23,731 nt of DNA, taken from positions 1-23,731 of IMG/VR virus record IMGVR_UViG_3300036766_000486, one strand, 5' to 3'. Shown here piece by piece: positions 1 to 6,581 of this stretch (within the stretch, counting starts at the first letter, position 1; every line of letters starts with the position of its first letter). A program made the translations under genes and the position numbers. Under the pieces are notes generated by a model, which did no database searches, was not told the origin of the DNA, and saw only the letters and a list, made by a program, of their open reading frames with translations. Origin of the DNA: a virus.

Positions 1-12
1 GGCATCGATTAC

Positions 13-465
13 ATGGAGCGGGAGGACGGCGTTTTGATCCCGGCATCCTTCGTTCGGGAAAAGGCGCCGATCCACAAGCCGGAGCAGGCCGCCAAATTAT
101 TGATCGAGGAGGGCATGGCCGACCAGGAGCACTTCGTCGTTTTGACATTGGACGGTTCCTATAACGTGATCAAAAAACACACGATCACGATTGGCCTCGC
201 CGACCGATCCCAGGTCCACCCGCGGGAGACATTCCGCCAAGCGATCAAGGACAACGCCGTCACAATTATGGTGGCGCACAACCACCCGAGCGGGAGCTTG
301 GAGGCATCGGTCAACGACCTGCTGACGACGCGGAGATTGGCGGAGGCCGGCGCCCTGCTCCGAATCCCGGTCCTCGACCATTTGATCGTAAGCCGGAACG
401 GTTTTATTTCATTGCGGGAAAAGCACCCGGATTATTTCACCACCAGGAGGGAGACCGATGCGTAA
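13..465 (+). CDS. RadC-like JAB/MPN domain protein
   Basis: This is a 150-residue protein matching the JAB (MPN+) domain of RadC. The metal-site motif H-x-H-x7-S-x2-D is complete, with His89, His91 (in HNHPSG), Ser99 and Asp102, and a conserved Glu39 upstream. Such proteins are predicted zinc metalloenzymes. Their biochemical role in RadC is unsettled, and short stand-alone forms are common on phages and plasmids. The frame is open to the first base of the window, so the start could lie upstream. ATG 13 gives a normal short-form length, but only 12 bases precede it and no ribosome site is visible there. The last eight bases overlap the next gene, whose AGGAGG site lies inside this one. Confidence 0.85.
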   Translation: MEREDGVLIPASFVREKAPIHKPEQAAKLLIEEGMADQEHFVVLTLDGSYNVIKKHTITIGLADRSQVHPRETFRQAIKDNAVTIMVAHNHPSGSLEASVNDLLTTRRLAEAGALLRIPVLDHLIVSRNGFISLREKHPDYFTTRRETDA

Positions 466-913
466 CCACCACCACCAATTCCAACACCGGATCAACGGCA
501 TCCGGAGATTCCACCGCGGAGAGCAATCGGTCCTCGTCGTCATTACCGGAATTTATGCCGGCGCCAATTTCAAGGGATACCATTTCCGGGCCCTGCAGGC
601 CGGCGCCGGAATGCGCCAAGGGGAAAAGGGAACCGCGGCCGAGCGCTTCATCACGGCCATGGAGAGGACGGCCATGGACAAGCCAAGGACCAAGCCGCGG
701 CCGTCCGCCACCCAGACACCGGCCAAGGATGTCACTAAGGAGGCGCCCAGGAGCCCGGCGCCGGCCGAGGCCCAGGGAACCACCCAGGACCAGGACCGGG
801 CGGGAAAGGCCGTTTCCGGTCCAACGGCGCCGGGAAACGAGGCCGCCACAGGACCCGAGGCCGCGGAACCGGAGCAGGCACCGATGCCGGCCGAGACAAT
901 AGGCCAAATTTGA
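458..913 (+). CDS. Hypothetical protein with Ala/Pro-rich tail
   Basis: I do not recognise this 151-residue protein. The N-terminal half is basic and histidine-rich at its start, with a short hydrophobic strand (VLVVITGIYAGANF) followed by a region that looks folded. From about residue 80 the chain is low-complexity, rich in Ala, Pro, Glu, Thr and Gln, and probably disordered. Translation is supported by an AGGAGGGA site six to seven bases before ATG 458 and by the overlap with the RadC-like gene. Two other frames are open across much of this stretch because of its composition, but neither has such a site. It is the last gene before the promoter at 971. Confidence 0.6.
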   Translation: MRNHHHQFQHRINGIRRFHRGEQSVLVVITGIYAGANFKGYHFRALQAGAGMRQGEKGTAAERFITAMERTAMDKPRTKPRPSATQTPAKDVTKEAPRSPAPAEAQGTTQDQDRAGKAVSGPTAPGNEAATGPEAAEPEQAPMPAETIGQI

Positions 914-960
914 GAAAAAATGCAAGGTGGGAAAAAGATCGGAAAATTGAATCTTTTATT

Positions 961-1008
961 GAAAAAGGCCTTGCAAATCTTTTCAGGTGGGGTTATCATT
1001 TAAACATG
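961..1008 (+). repeat. Promoter repeat, copy A (with 3474-3521)
   Basis: This is a 48-base dispersed repeat; the other copy is at 3474-3521. Conserved blocks are GAAAAAGGCCTTGCAAA, TTTTCA, TATCAT and the terminal ATG. Variable bases fall mainly in the spacer and in the six bases before ATG. Conservation outside the two hexamers suggests a shared regulator in addition to RNA polymerase. Confidence 0.8.
971..999 (+). promoter_or_regulatory. Sigma70-type promoter A, possible leaderless start
   Basis: TTGCAA (971-976), a 17-base spacer and TATCAT (994-999) form a good sigma70-type promoter in an AT-rich gap. The expected start, seven bases after the -10 box, falls on the A of ATG 1006. The surrounding 48 bases (961-1008) match 3474-3521 at 38 positions by my hand alignment, including the palindrome AAGGCCTT that overlaps the -35 box. 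A bound regulator could sit there. Confidence 0.75.
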
Positions 1009-1041
1009 AACAACAGCAAGCCCACCACCCAGGAGAACCGC

Positions 1042-1266
1042 ATGAGCACCAAGACCCCCCATTGCGAAAATTGCGGACAACAGAACCCGGAGACCAAGGA
1101 CGGATATACCACCTGTTGCAACGAGCCGGTCTGCGACGGAGGGGAATCGAAATGGGAATCTTGCGAGGGAAACAAAAATTTTATTGCAATCGAGGCCTGC
1201 TGTGGCCATCACGCCGGCCTGAAATTTTCGGCCATGAACATCCGCCGGTTTTCAAAAGCGATTTAA
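1042..1266 (+). CDS. Small cysteine-rich protein
   Basis: This 74-residue protein has nine cysteines and two histidines, including C8-x2-C11, C25-C26, C31, C41, C53-C54 and H56-H57. The pattern suggests zinc binding, but I recognise no family. I chose ATG 1042 because a CAGGAGA site ends seven bases upstream. An in-frame ATG at 1006 coincides with the predicted transcript start of promoter A and would add 12 residues by leaderless initiation. Both forms may be made. It is the first gene after promoter A. Confidence 0.65.
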   Translation: MSTKTPHCENCGQQNPETKDGYTTCCNEPVCDGGESKWESCEGNKNFIAIEACCGHHAGLKFSAMNIRRFSKAI

Positions 1267-1274
1267 ACCACCAC

Positions 1275-1302
1275 CCACCACCAGGAGACAACACCATGAG
1301 CA
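1275..1302 (+). repeat. 28-base translational leader repeat, copy 1
   Basis: These 28 bases are identical to 1589-1616. The repeat runs from a CCA-rich leader through the site CAGGAGACAACACC into ATGAGCA of the next gene. It duplicates the translation start region of two otherwise unrelated genes. Confidence 0.85.
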
Positions 1303-1574
1303 CCAAGACCACCACCCAGGAGCGCCCGATGAGCAACGCCACCATCACCCGCAACAACAACACCGAGAACCGCATGATCGCCGCCGACCTTCGGGCCGCC
1401 GGATTCAAGGCCGAGGTCCAAGCCGAATACGGGGTTGTCAAGGCCATCCTGAACCGCCGGGAGCTTGCCGGATACGAGATTATCCAGGCCCTCGAACAAG
1501 CCGGATACGACGAATGCCAATACAAGATCAACGGCGCCTGCGGAGCGGTTTTTATCCGGGCCATCGTCGCCTAA
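1296..1574 (+). CDS. Hypothetical protein, two possible starts
   Basis: This is an unrecognised 92-residue protein. After a Thr/Asn-rich N-terminus, residues from about 27 on look like a compact alpha/beta domain (IAADLRAAGF, VVKAILNRREL, YEIIQALEQAGY). ATG 1296 follows a strong CAGGAGA site in a C/A-rich leader. A second in-frame ATG at 1329 follows its own CAGGAG site at 1317-1322, which encodes the Gln-Glu of a TTQE tetrapeptide. The previous gene has the same arrangement (ATG 1006 then ATG 1042, again with TTQE). The product may therefore start at residue 1 or residue 12. Confidence 0.65.
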   Translation: MSTKTTTQERPMSNATITRNNNTENRMIAADLRAAGFKAEVQAEYGVVKAILNRRELAGYEIIQALEQAGYDECQYKINGACGAVFIRAIVA

Positions 1575-1588
1575 ACCAACCACCCCAA

Positions 1589-1616
1589 CCACCACCAGGA
1601 GACAACACCATGAGCA
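1589..1616 (+). repeat. 28-base translational leader repeat, copy 2
   Basis: This is the second perfect copy of the sequence at 1275-1302. It covers the C/A-rich leader, the AGGAGA site and the first codons of the gene starting at 1610. Confidence 0.85.
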
Positions 1617-1927
1617 AGCACACACCCGGACCTTGGAAGGCAGAATGGGGAACCTTCCGATTGGCCGGCCAGCCCGACCGCCTGAATCAGTGCGTGATCG
1701 GAACGCCGAAGAATTCCAACGGAGGCCAAATCGTCACCACGACAATTCGCGGGCCGCTTCATGACATCGAGGAAGCCAAAGCCAATGCGCACCTCATCGC
1801 CGCGGCACCGGACCTCCTGCAGGCCGCGAAAGGAATGATCGAGCAATTGCGGGCGGAATTCGGTCCGCATTTCGAGGCCACCATCCTCGAGGCCGCCATC
1901 GAAAAAGCGGAGGGCCGGGCCAAATGA
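1610..1927 (+). CDS. Phage protein of the TPGPW...NAHLIAAAPDLL type
   Basis: This is a 105-residue protein. It starts with TPGPWKAEW and later carries ANAHLIAAAPDLLQAAKGMI. These are hallmarks of a small protein family that is very common in phages and has no established function. The C-terminal third is predicted helical and acidic. ATG 1610 is set by the site AGGAGA within the repeated leader. The longer open frame upstream overlaps the previous gene and lacks a ribosome site. The TGA overlaps the ATG of the next gene (ATGA), so the two are likely translationally coupled. Confidence 0.8.
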   Translation: MSKHTPGPWKAEWGTFRLAGQPDRLNQCVIGTPKNSNGGQIVTTTIRGPLHDIEEAKANAHLIAAAPDLLQAAKGMIEQLRAEFGPHFEATILEAAIEKAEGRAK

Positions 1928-2301
1928 TCTGCGGGAAATGCGGATCGCAAATGACCGGCGGAGCGCCGCATTCGGAATTTTATGCCGAGCAATGGGAATG
2001 CCGATGCGGGAATATCGTCGGCATCCCGAGCACCAACCGCATGCTGGGCCTGACGCCGGAGCAGGCCGGAGATTACACCGATCCCATGGCCCGCATGATG
2101 GCCGCACCGCTCCTCGCGCACGCCAGGAGAACCGGCGCCCGATTGACGCCCGCCCAGGAATCGGTGGCCAACGAGGACAAAACCGAGATGCGGGAATTCA
2201 GGGCCAGCCAAATCCCGAGGAGAGAGACCCGGACCAATTGCCCAACCTGCGGAGCGATCGTGCCGTCGATTTTCGAGCACGTCGATGGATGCCCGGAGTA
2301 A
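1924..2301 (+). CDS. Putative zinc-ribbon protein
   Basis: This 125-residue protein has two cysteine clusters. Near the N-terminus are C3-x2-C6 and C26-x-C28, which form a plausible zinc ribbon. Near the C-terminus are C106-x2-C109 with H119 and C123, a plausible second zinc site. The middle part is helical and contains TPEQAGDYTDPMARMMAAPL. No catalytic motif is visible and I do not know the family. The start overlaps the previous stop by four bases. It may bind nucleic acid or protein, but that rests only on the metal-site pattern. Confidence 0.65.
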   Translation: MICGKCGSQMTGGAPHSEFYAEQWECRCGNIVGIPSTNRMLGLTPEQAGDYTDPMARMMAAPLLAHARRTGARLTPAQESVANEDKTEMREFRASQIPRRETRTNCPTCGAIVPSIFEHVDGCPE

Positions 2302-2333
2302 AAAGGATTCACACCACAGCCGGAGGGAATATA

Positions 2334-2621
2334 ATGGGACAGAACACAAAGCAAGCCTGCAAATCCTGTGGAGCCGAAATCATATGGGTAAAAACCGAGG
2401 CCGGAAAAGCGATCCCGCTGGACGCCGAGCCAACGGAGGGCGGGAACATAATCGTCCAGGTGCTCGGGCCAGACCGCGAAATCGCGCACGTCGAAACAGC
2501 CGTGGAAAAAGTGGAGCGCCATAATTGCCCGATCCCAGCCGGCCGCGTGGCTTTCGTTTCCCATTTCGCCACCTGCCCGCAGGCCAATGCATGGCGGAAA
2601 AGAAAGGAGAACCGGGCATGA
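2334..2621 (+). CDS. Small putative zinc-binding phage protein
   Basis: This is a 95-residue protein. The N-terminal part, ACKSCGAEIIWVKTEAGKAIPLDAEP, resembles a short phage family with a CxxC knuckle followed by a conserved IIW...GK.IP.DAEP segment. More potential ligands occur later (H64, C66, H77 and C81). The function is unknown. ATG 2334 follows the site GGAGGGA at 2322-2328. The gap of 32 bases to the preceding gene holds nothing else I can identify. The gene ends by overlapping the start of the nuclease-like gene by four bases. Confidence 0.65.
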   Translation: MGQNTKQACKSCGAEIIWVKTEAGKAIPLDAEPTEGGNIIVQVLGPDREIAHVETAVEKVERHNCPIPAGRVAFVSHFATCPQANAWRKRKENRA

Positions 2622-3133
2622 ATTCACGGCACCTTCGGGCCGCGGTCGCGGCATGGCTCCGATACAAAAAACAGGCTCCGGTCGTGGCCTTCGAGCGGGG
2701 AATTGGCCCAGGCATTCCCGACATCATGGCCATCACCAAGGATCGATTTTTGTTGGAGGTGGAGATCAAAGTTTCCATGGCCGATTTCAGGAGAGATGCA
2801 AAAAAGGATAAGTGGCTATGGCGGTCATTCAACAACGACACCTCCCGCGTTCCGGCATATTTTTATTACGCGGTTCCGCTGGACATGGTCGAAAAAATCA
2901 GGAACGACATCCCAGCGGGAATGGGCCTGATCACCATGCCCACCCCGGACCGAATAAACACCCTAACCGGACTTGCCGGAGTGGAAACGGTCGTGGCCGC
3001 ACGCCGGCGCCAGGGAGCAAAGCGCCTGCGCCTTTACGATATCGTGGACATGGTCCGGCACCAGACCGGAACCCTGGTTTCTTTGGAATGCGAAATCGCC
3101 GCCAGGGAAATCGCCGCGGAGCACAGGGCATGA
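2618..3133 (+). CDS. MmcB-like PD-(D/E)XK nuclease
   Basis: This is a 171-residue protein with a restriction-endonuclease-like core: P34-D35 in GIPDIMAI, then E49-x-K51 in LLEVEIKVSMADFRRDAKK, followed by the strand AYFYYAVPLDMV. The segment EIK.S.ADF...DAK...YYAVP closely resembles MmcB, a DNA repair protein of alphaproteobacteria with a proposed nuclease fold. It may cut or process branched or damaged DNA, but its substrate cannot be read from sequence. ATG 2618 is chosen from the site AAAGGAG at 2603-2609. The gene overlaps both neighbours by four bases, so it belongs to the same translational unit. Confidence 0.75.
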   Translation: MNSRHLRAAVAAWLRYKKQAPVVAFERGIGPGIPDIMAITKDRFLLEVEIKVSMADFRRDAKKDKWLWRSFNNDTSRVPAYFYYAVPLDMVEKIRNDIPAGMGLITMPTPDRINTLTGLAGVETVVAARRRQGAKRLRLYDIVDMVRHQTGTLVSLECEIAAREIAAEHRA

Positions 3134-3258
3134 ACAACAGCGGCATCCGGCGCCACGTCGCCGCCCAAATCGAAAAACAGCATCAGGAAAAAAAGGCGGT
3201 CCTGATGTTGCCACCAGAACCGCCAAGCGAACCACCCCAATCACCACAAAAGGAGTAG
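3130..3258 (+). CDS. Small hypothetical protein, 42 residues
   Basis: This is a 42-residue basic, then proline-rich peptide: a helix (RRHVAAQIEKQHQEKK), then LMLPPEPPSEPPQSPQ. I recognise no family. Support comes from the ATGA overlap with the nuclease gene and a gap of only two bases to the next start. There is no strong ribosome site of its own, so it would rely on coupling. Confidence 0.45.
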   Translation: MNNSGIRRHVAAQIEKQHQEKKAVLMLPPEPPSEPPQSPQKE

Positions 3259-3260
3259 CC

Positions 3261-3455
3261 ATGCCGAATAATAATCAATCCACCCACAGCACACCAAGAA
3301 AACCCGGACGCCGGAGGAGCCTGCGGTCGGAATATTTGGATGCCAGGCAGGCCGTCCTGCGCCGGCGCCAGGATTACAACAGCGCCCAGCGGGCATTTAG
3401 GAGCGCCACCCGGGAGGCCAACGCCCTGGAGGCCCGGCTTTTCAGGCTGGAATAA
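3261..3455 (+). CDS. Small basic helical protein
   Basis: This 64-residue protein is strongly basic. The N-terminal 20 residues are Asn/Ser/Thr/Arg-rich and the rest is one long predicted helix with heptad-like spacing (YLDARQAVLRRRQDYNSAQRAFRSATREANALEARLFRL). It may form a coiled coil or bind DNA through charge. The family is unknown. The start is supported by AAAAGGAG at 3248-3255. It is the last gene before promoter B. Confidence 0.6.
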   Translation: MPNNNQSTHSTPRKPGRRRSLRSEYLDARQAVLRRRQDYNSAQRAFRSATREANALEARLFRLE

Positions 3456-3473
3456 GGCCCGGAAAAGATACCG

Positions 3474-3521
3474 GAAAAAGGCCTTGCAAACGTTTTCAAC
3501 AGGAGTTATCATAGCACCATG
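3474..3521 (+). repeat. Promoter repeat, copy B (with 961-1008)
   Basis: This is the second copy of the 48-base promoter repeat. It retains the AAGGCCTT palindrome (3478-3485), both hexamers, the 17-base spacer and the ATG position. In this copy the bases after the -35 box form the additional palindrome AAACGTTT (3488-3495). Confidence 0.8.
3484..3512 (+). promoter_or_regulatory. Sigma70-type promoter B, likely leaderless
   Basis: TTGCAA (3484-3489), 17 bases and TATCAT (3507-3512) form the promoter. The expected transcript start, seven bases on, is the A of ATG 3519, which begins the LexA-like gene. AGGAG (3501-3505) lies inside the spacer and would serve only transcripts arriving from upstream. 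The placement suggests a self-regulated repressor gene. Confidence 0.75.
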
Positions 3522-3833
3522 CCAACCAAACCGATGACCGACAAACAACAGGAGACCTGGACCTGGATCAAGGAGTACCGGGCGGAGCGGGGATATTCCC
3601 CCACCATCCATGAAATCCGCGTGCGGTTTGAATTGGCATCCACCAACGCCGTCGCCGCACGCCTGGACGCCATGGAGCGGGCCGGATGGATGCGCACCGA
3701 TCCCGAATTGAAACAACGGAACATGATCCCGATTGAAGCGAACCCACAAACCACCACCACACCCACAGGAGCAGTCAATGGAAACAGGAAACGAGACCCA
3801 GGAAATCGCACGCGAAACCGGCGCCCTGGTTGA
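3519..3833 (+). CDS. LexA-type DNA-binding domain protein without peptidase
   Basis: This is a 104-residue protein. Residues 5-60 match the LexA N-terminal winged-helix domain: MTDKQQETWTWIKEY, then GYSPTIHEIRVRF, then the recognition helix STNAVAARLDAMERAGW. Full LexA is about 200 residues and carries an S24 Ser/Lys peptidase that self-cleaves on DNA damage. No such domain is present, so cleavage control is not expected. The tail after residue 75 is low-complexity, and its final 56 bases overlap the next gene. ATG 3519 sits at the predicted start point of promoter B. It probably binds DNA as a repressor, and targets at the two repeat promoters are my inference. Confidence 0.82.
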   Translation: MPTKPMTDKQQETWTWIKEYRAERGYSPTIHEIRVRFELASTNAVAARLDAMERAGWMRTDPELKQRNMIPIEANPQTTTTPTGAVNGNRKRDPGNRTRNRRPG

Positions 3834-4539
3834 ACAAGCCCAGGCCGTAACGGTCAAGACCGCGGCCGAATTCGAGACCGCGGGAAAGATTGTGATCGCC
3901 ATCCGCCGCGTGCGGAAAACCATCACCGACACCTTCGAGCCGATCCAGAAAAAAGCGCACGCCGCATGGCAGGAGGTTATCGCCCAGCGGAAAAAGCATG
4001 ACGAGCCATTAGAGGCCGCGGAAAAAAACCTCACCCGAATCATGGGCACCTACCAAGCCGAGGTCGAGGCCGAGCGCCAGCGCCTGGCCAGGGAGGAGCA
4101 AAAGCGCCTCGACGAGGAAAAGCGCATCGCCCAGAAAAAGGCGGACGAGGAGAGGCTCGAGCAATTGCGGATCGACAACGAGGCCCGCCTTGCGCACGCC
4201 ATCGCCCTCGAGGCCGAGGGGAAAGCCGCCGAGGCAAACCGCGTCCTGAACGCGCCGCCGCCTCCGCCACCGCCGCCGATCCAAACACCGGCACCGGCGC
4301 CAAGGATGACCATGCCGGAGGCGCCCAAGGCCGCGGGCGTTTCATTCCGGGAGAATTGGAAAGCAAGGGTGGTCGATTTCCAGCTATTGCTGGAGGCGGT
4401 CGCCGCCGGCCGGCAACCCCTGACCATGGTCGAGGCCAACCAGAAAGCGCTGGACGGAATCGCCAAGGCGCTCAAGGGAGAGGCCCGGATCCCCGGCGTC
4501 GAATTTTACAGCGAACAAGTATCAGCGGTGAGGGCCTGA
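3778..4539 (+). CDS. Coiled-coil phage protein next to annealing protein
   Basis: This is a 253-residue protein. Residues 20-90 are helical with a segment typical of a phage family found beside recombination genes (IRRVRKTITDTFEPIQKKAHAAWQEVI). Residues 90-155 form a highly charged coiled coil. Residues 160-167 are eight prolines in a row. Residues 185-245 form a conserved small domain (VSFRENWKARVVDF... IPGVEFY). The role is not established; position suggests an accessory to the annealing and exonuclease pair. ATG 3778 follows ACAGGAG. A longer frame from 3733 lacks a site. Its start overlaps the end of the LexA-like gene. Confidence 0.7.
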   Translation: METGNETQEIARETGALVEQAQAVTVKTAAEFETAGKIVIAIRRVRKTITDTFEPIQKKAHAAWQEVIAQRKKHDEPLEAAEKNLTRIMGTYQAEVEAERQRLAREEQKRLDEEKRIAQKKADEERLEQLRIDNEARLAHAIALEAEGKAAEANRVLNAPPPPPPPPIQTPAPAPRMTMPEAPKAAGVSFRENWKARVVDFQLLLEAVAAGRQPLTMVEANQKALDGIAKALKGEARIPGVEFYSEQVSAVRA

Positions 4540-4542
4540 GCC

Positions 4543-5790
4543 ATGGAAACACAAAACCAGACCGCACCCAACGTCACCGGAACCGCCCTGGCAACCATCA
4601 CCAGGGAGGAGATCGATGTCGCCATATCCACGGCGAAAAAATATCCCAGGAGCCTGACCAAGTTTAGGCAGGACGCGATGGACATGGCCACGGTGGACAT
4701 CGAGACCGCGGGATCGTGCTTCTACAAGCTCCGCCGCAAAAACGACCGCGGGGAGGACGTATCCATCGAGGGCCCAACCATTCGGCTTGCGGAAATCGTG
4801 GCCTCGGCTTGGGGAAATATGAAATTTGGTGCCAGAATAATCGGGCAGGAGGACGGATTCGTTATTGCCCAGGGCGTGGCGCATGACTTGGAAACCAACG
4901 TCTCCAGCACCATGGAGGTTCGGCGACGCATCACCAAAAAGAAAGGGGAAAAATACGGATCGGACATGATCGGCGTGACCAGCAACGCCGCCTGCGCCAT
5001 CGCCGTTCGGAACGCCATATTCAAAACCGTCCCTTTTACCTACGTCAAACAGGTTTATCTCGCGGCCAAGAAAACGGCCGTGGGCGATGCCAAGACGCTG
5101 GTGGAGCGACGCCAACAGATGATTTCCGAATTCAGCAAGATGTCCGTGACCTTGGAACAAATCCTCGAATATACCGGAAAGAGCGGACGCGACGACATCG
5201 GCCTGGCCGAGATCGAGGATTTGATCGGAGCCTTCAACGCCATCAAGGACGGAGACACCTCCGTGGACGAGGTTTTCAAAAAGAAGGCCGCGGCCGAGGG
5301 ACCGAAGCGGGCATCGGAAGCCGCCCCACAGGCGGGAACGCCGCCGCTCACGGTCGATGGCATAGCCGACCGGGCCGCGGTCGAGACGCCGGGACCAGCA
5401 ACGCCGCCGACCCCAGCGGAGCCAGTACCGGAGCCGACGCCACCACCGGCCGCACCGGAACCGCCACCGACACCCGGGCCATCCCTGCCCAATTCCGGAG
5501 CCGCCCAGGCACCGACGCCACCGCCCAGGACCAATGCGCCGACCGGGCCCATCCTGGAATTCGACGACACCATCACCCGCACCAACAGCAAGGACATCGG
5601 AAAAGGCCGGACCAAGTACGGGATTTGCACCGGGAGCGGGAGGTGGATTAACACCATCAACGACGACGCCGGGAGACGAGCTAACCGCTTGAAAGGAACA
5701 AACATACAAGCTAAATTCAAAATCGTGAAAAACGACTACGGGTTTGAATTGGTCGAGATGCAGGAAATCCCACCGGGCGGTTTGAAATGA
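4543..5790 (+). CDS. Probable RecT-like single-strand annealing protein
   Basis: This is a 415-residue protein. Residues 20-250 contain a pattern I associate with phage recombinases placed next to exonucleases: SIEGPTIRLAEIVASAWGN, then GVAHDLETN, RRRITKKKG, and NAACAIAVRNAIFKTVP. Such proteins pair complementary single strands in phage recombination. I infer this from motif and from the neighbouring exonuclease; there is no simple catalytic motif to check. Residues 262-335 are a Pro/Ala-rich linker. A separate C-terminal domain (336-415) begins ILEFDDTITRTNSKD and could be a small beta domain. The gene starts three bases after the preceding stop and overlaps the exonuclease gene by four. Confidence 0.6.
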   Translation: METQNQTAPNVTGTALATITREEIDVAISTAKKYPRSLTKFRQDAMDMATVDIETAGSCFYKLRRKNDRGEDVSIEGPTIRLAEIVASAWGNMKFGARIIGQEDGFVIAQGVAHDLETNVSSTMEVRRRITKKKGEKYGSDMIGVTSNAACAIAVRNAIFKTVPFTYVKQVYLAAKKTAVGDAKTLVERRQQMISEFSKMSVTLEQILEYTGKSGRDDIGLAEIEDLIGAFNAIKDGDTSVDEVFKKKAAAEGPKRASEAAPQAGTPPLTVDGIADRAAVETPGPATPPTPAEPVPEPTPPPAAPEPPPTPGPSLPNSGAAQAPTPPPRTNAPTGPILEFDDTITRTNSKDIGKGRTKYGICTGSGRWINTINDDAGRRANRLKGTNIQAKFKIVKNDYGFELVEMQEIPPGGLK

Positions 5791-6386
5791 TCGCGGTCGC
5801 GGGTTTGGATTTCGAGGAGGCCAACCACGAATACACATGGGAAGGCCGAAAGATTCCCAGCGTCACCACCATCCTGAAAAGCGCCGGCATCATCGAAACC
5901 CAATGGTACACGGAGGAGGCCCGCACCCGCGGAACCCACGTGCACCAGGCCGCCCATTTTTTCGACGAGGACGACCTGGCCATGGAAAGCCTGCGGCCGG
6001 AGATCCGACCGTTCATCGATGCCTACGCCAAGTTCCGGAACGATACCGGATTTTTCCCGGTCCTCGTTGAACAGCGAATCGTTCACACCGCCGGATACGC
6101 GGGCACCCTCGACCGCGTGGGATGGCTGAACGACCGCATGATCCAATTGGACATCAAGACCGGGAGCGTGCCGGATTGGGCGGGCCTGCAGACCGCGGCA
6201 TATGAGATGGGCATCGAGCAAATGATCGCTCTGGGCTTGATCGAATTGGAGGCGATGCCGGAGGCCCGGTTCGCATTGCAATTAACGGCCGAGGGGAAAT
6301 ACAAACTATGGCCGATGACCGGACACCGGGACCGGGAATTTTTCCTCGCGGCATTGACCGTTCATCAATTCAAGGCCGGCCAATGA
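5787..6386 (+). CDS. RecB/Cas4-type PD-(D/E)XK exonuclease
   Basis: This 199-residue protein carries the expected motif series: SVTTIL (25-30), RGTHVH with His51 and His53, Glu95, GTLDRVG with Asp109, the core LDIKTG with Asp122 and Lys124, and Q135-x3-Y139 in LQTAAYE. It is the length usual for phage members. It likely degrades one strand of double-stranded DNA ends, giving the annealing protein its substrate. There is no Cas4-type iron-sulfur cysteine set. The ATGA overlap with the annealing protein gene supports ATG 5787. The same overlap form recurs at its own end. Confidence 0.85.
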   Translation: MIAVAGLDFEEANHEYTWEGRKIPSVTTILKSAGIIETQWYTEEARTRGTHVHQAAHFFDEDDLAMESLRPEIRPFIDAYAKFRNDTGFFPVLVEQRIVHTAGYAGTLDRVGWLNDRMIQLDIKTGSVPDWAGLQTAAYEMGIEQMIALGLIELEAMPEARFALQLTAEGKYKLWPMTGHRDREFFLAALTVHQFKAGQ

Positions 6387-6556
6387 TCGCCATCCTCGCA
6401 ATTCCACGGTGGATAATTTCCCATCCGGTTTATATCGGGACGGCGCTGATCGTTTTCGATTTGCTCCTCGCCATTTCATGGGGCACCGTGGGCGACATCC
6501 GCCGCGTGATTTATTGGACGGCCGCCGCGGCATTGACAGCCAGCGTCACATATTAA
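6383..6556 (+). CDS. Small membrane protein
   Basis: This is a 57-residue protein with two hydrophobic stretches, about residues 3-31 and 41-56, separated by the short charged turn GDIRRV. It is likely an inner-membrane hairpin. I recognise no family. It starts by ATGA overlap with the exonuclease gene. A role in superinfection control or lysis is possible but not shown. Confidence 0.55.
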   Translation: MIAILAIPRWIISHPVYIGTALIVFDLLLAISWGTVGDIRRVIYWTAAAALTASVTY

Positions 6557-6581
6557 CCAGGAAATTAAAGGTCTGCTCGGC

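Noticed and set aside
3183-4049. 288-codon minus-strand open frame
   Set aside because: It runs through promoter B and opposite three supported genes, and shows no recognisable domain.
4522-5838. 438-codon open frame on the minus strand
   Set aside because: It lies opposite the annealing protein gene. The translation is low-complexity with no family pattern, and long antisense frames are expected in GC-rich DNA.
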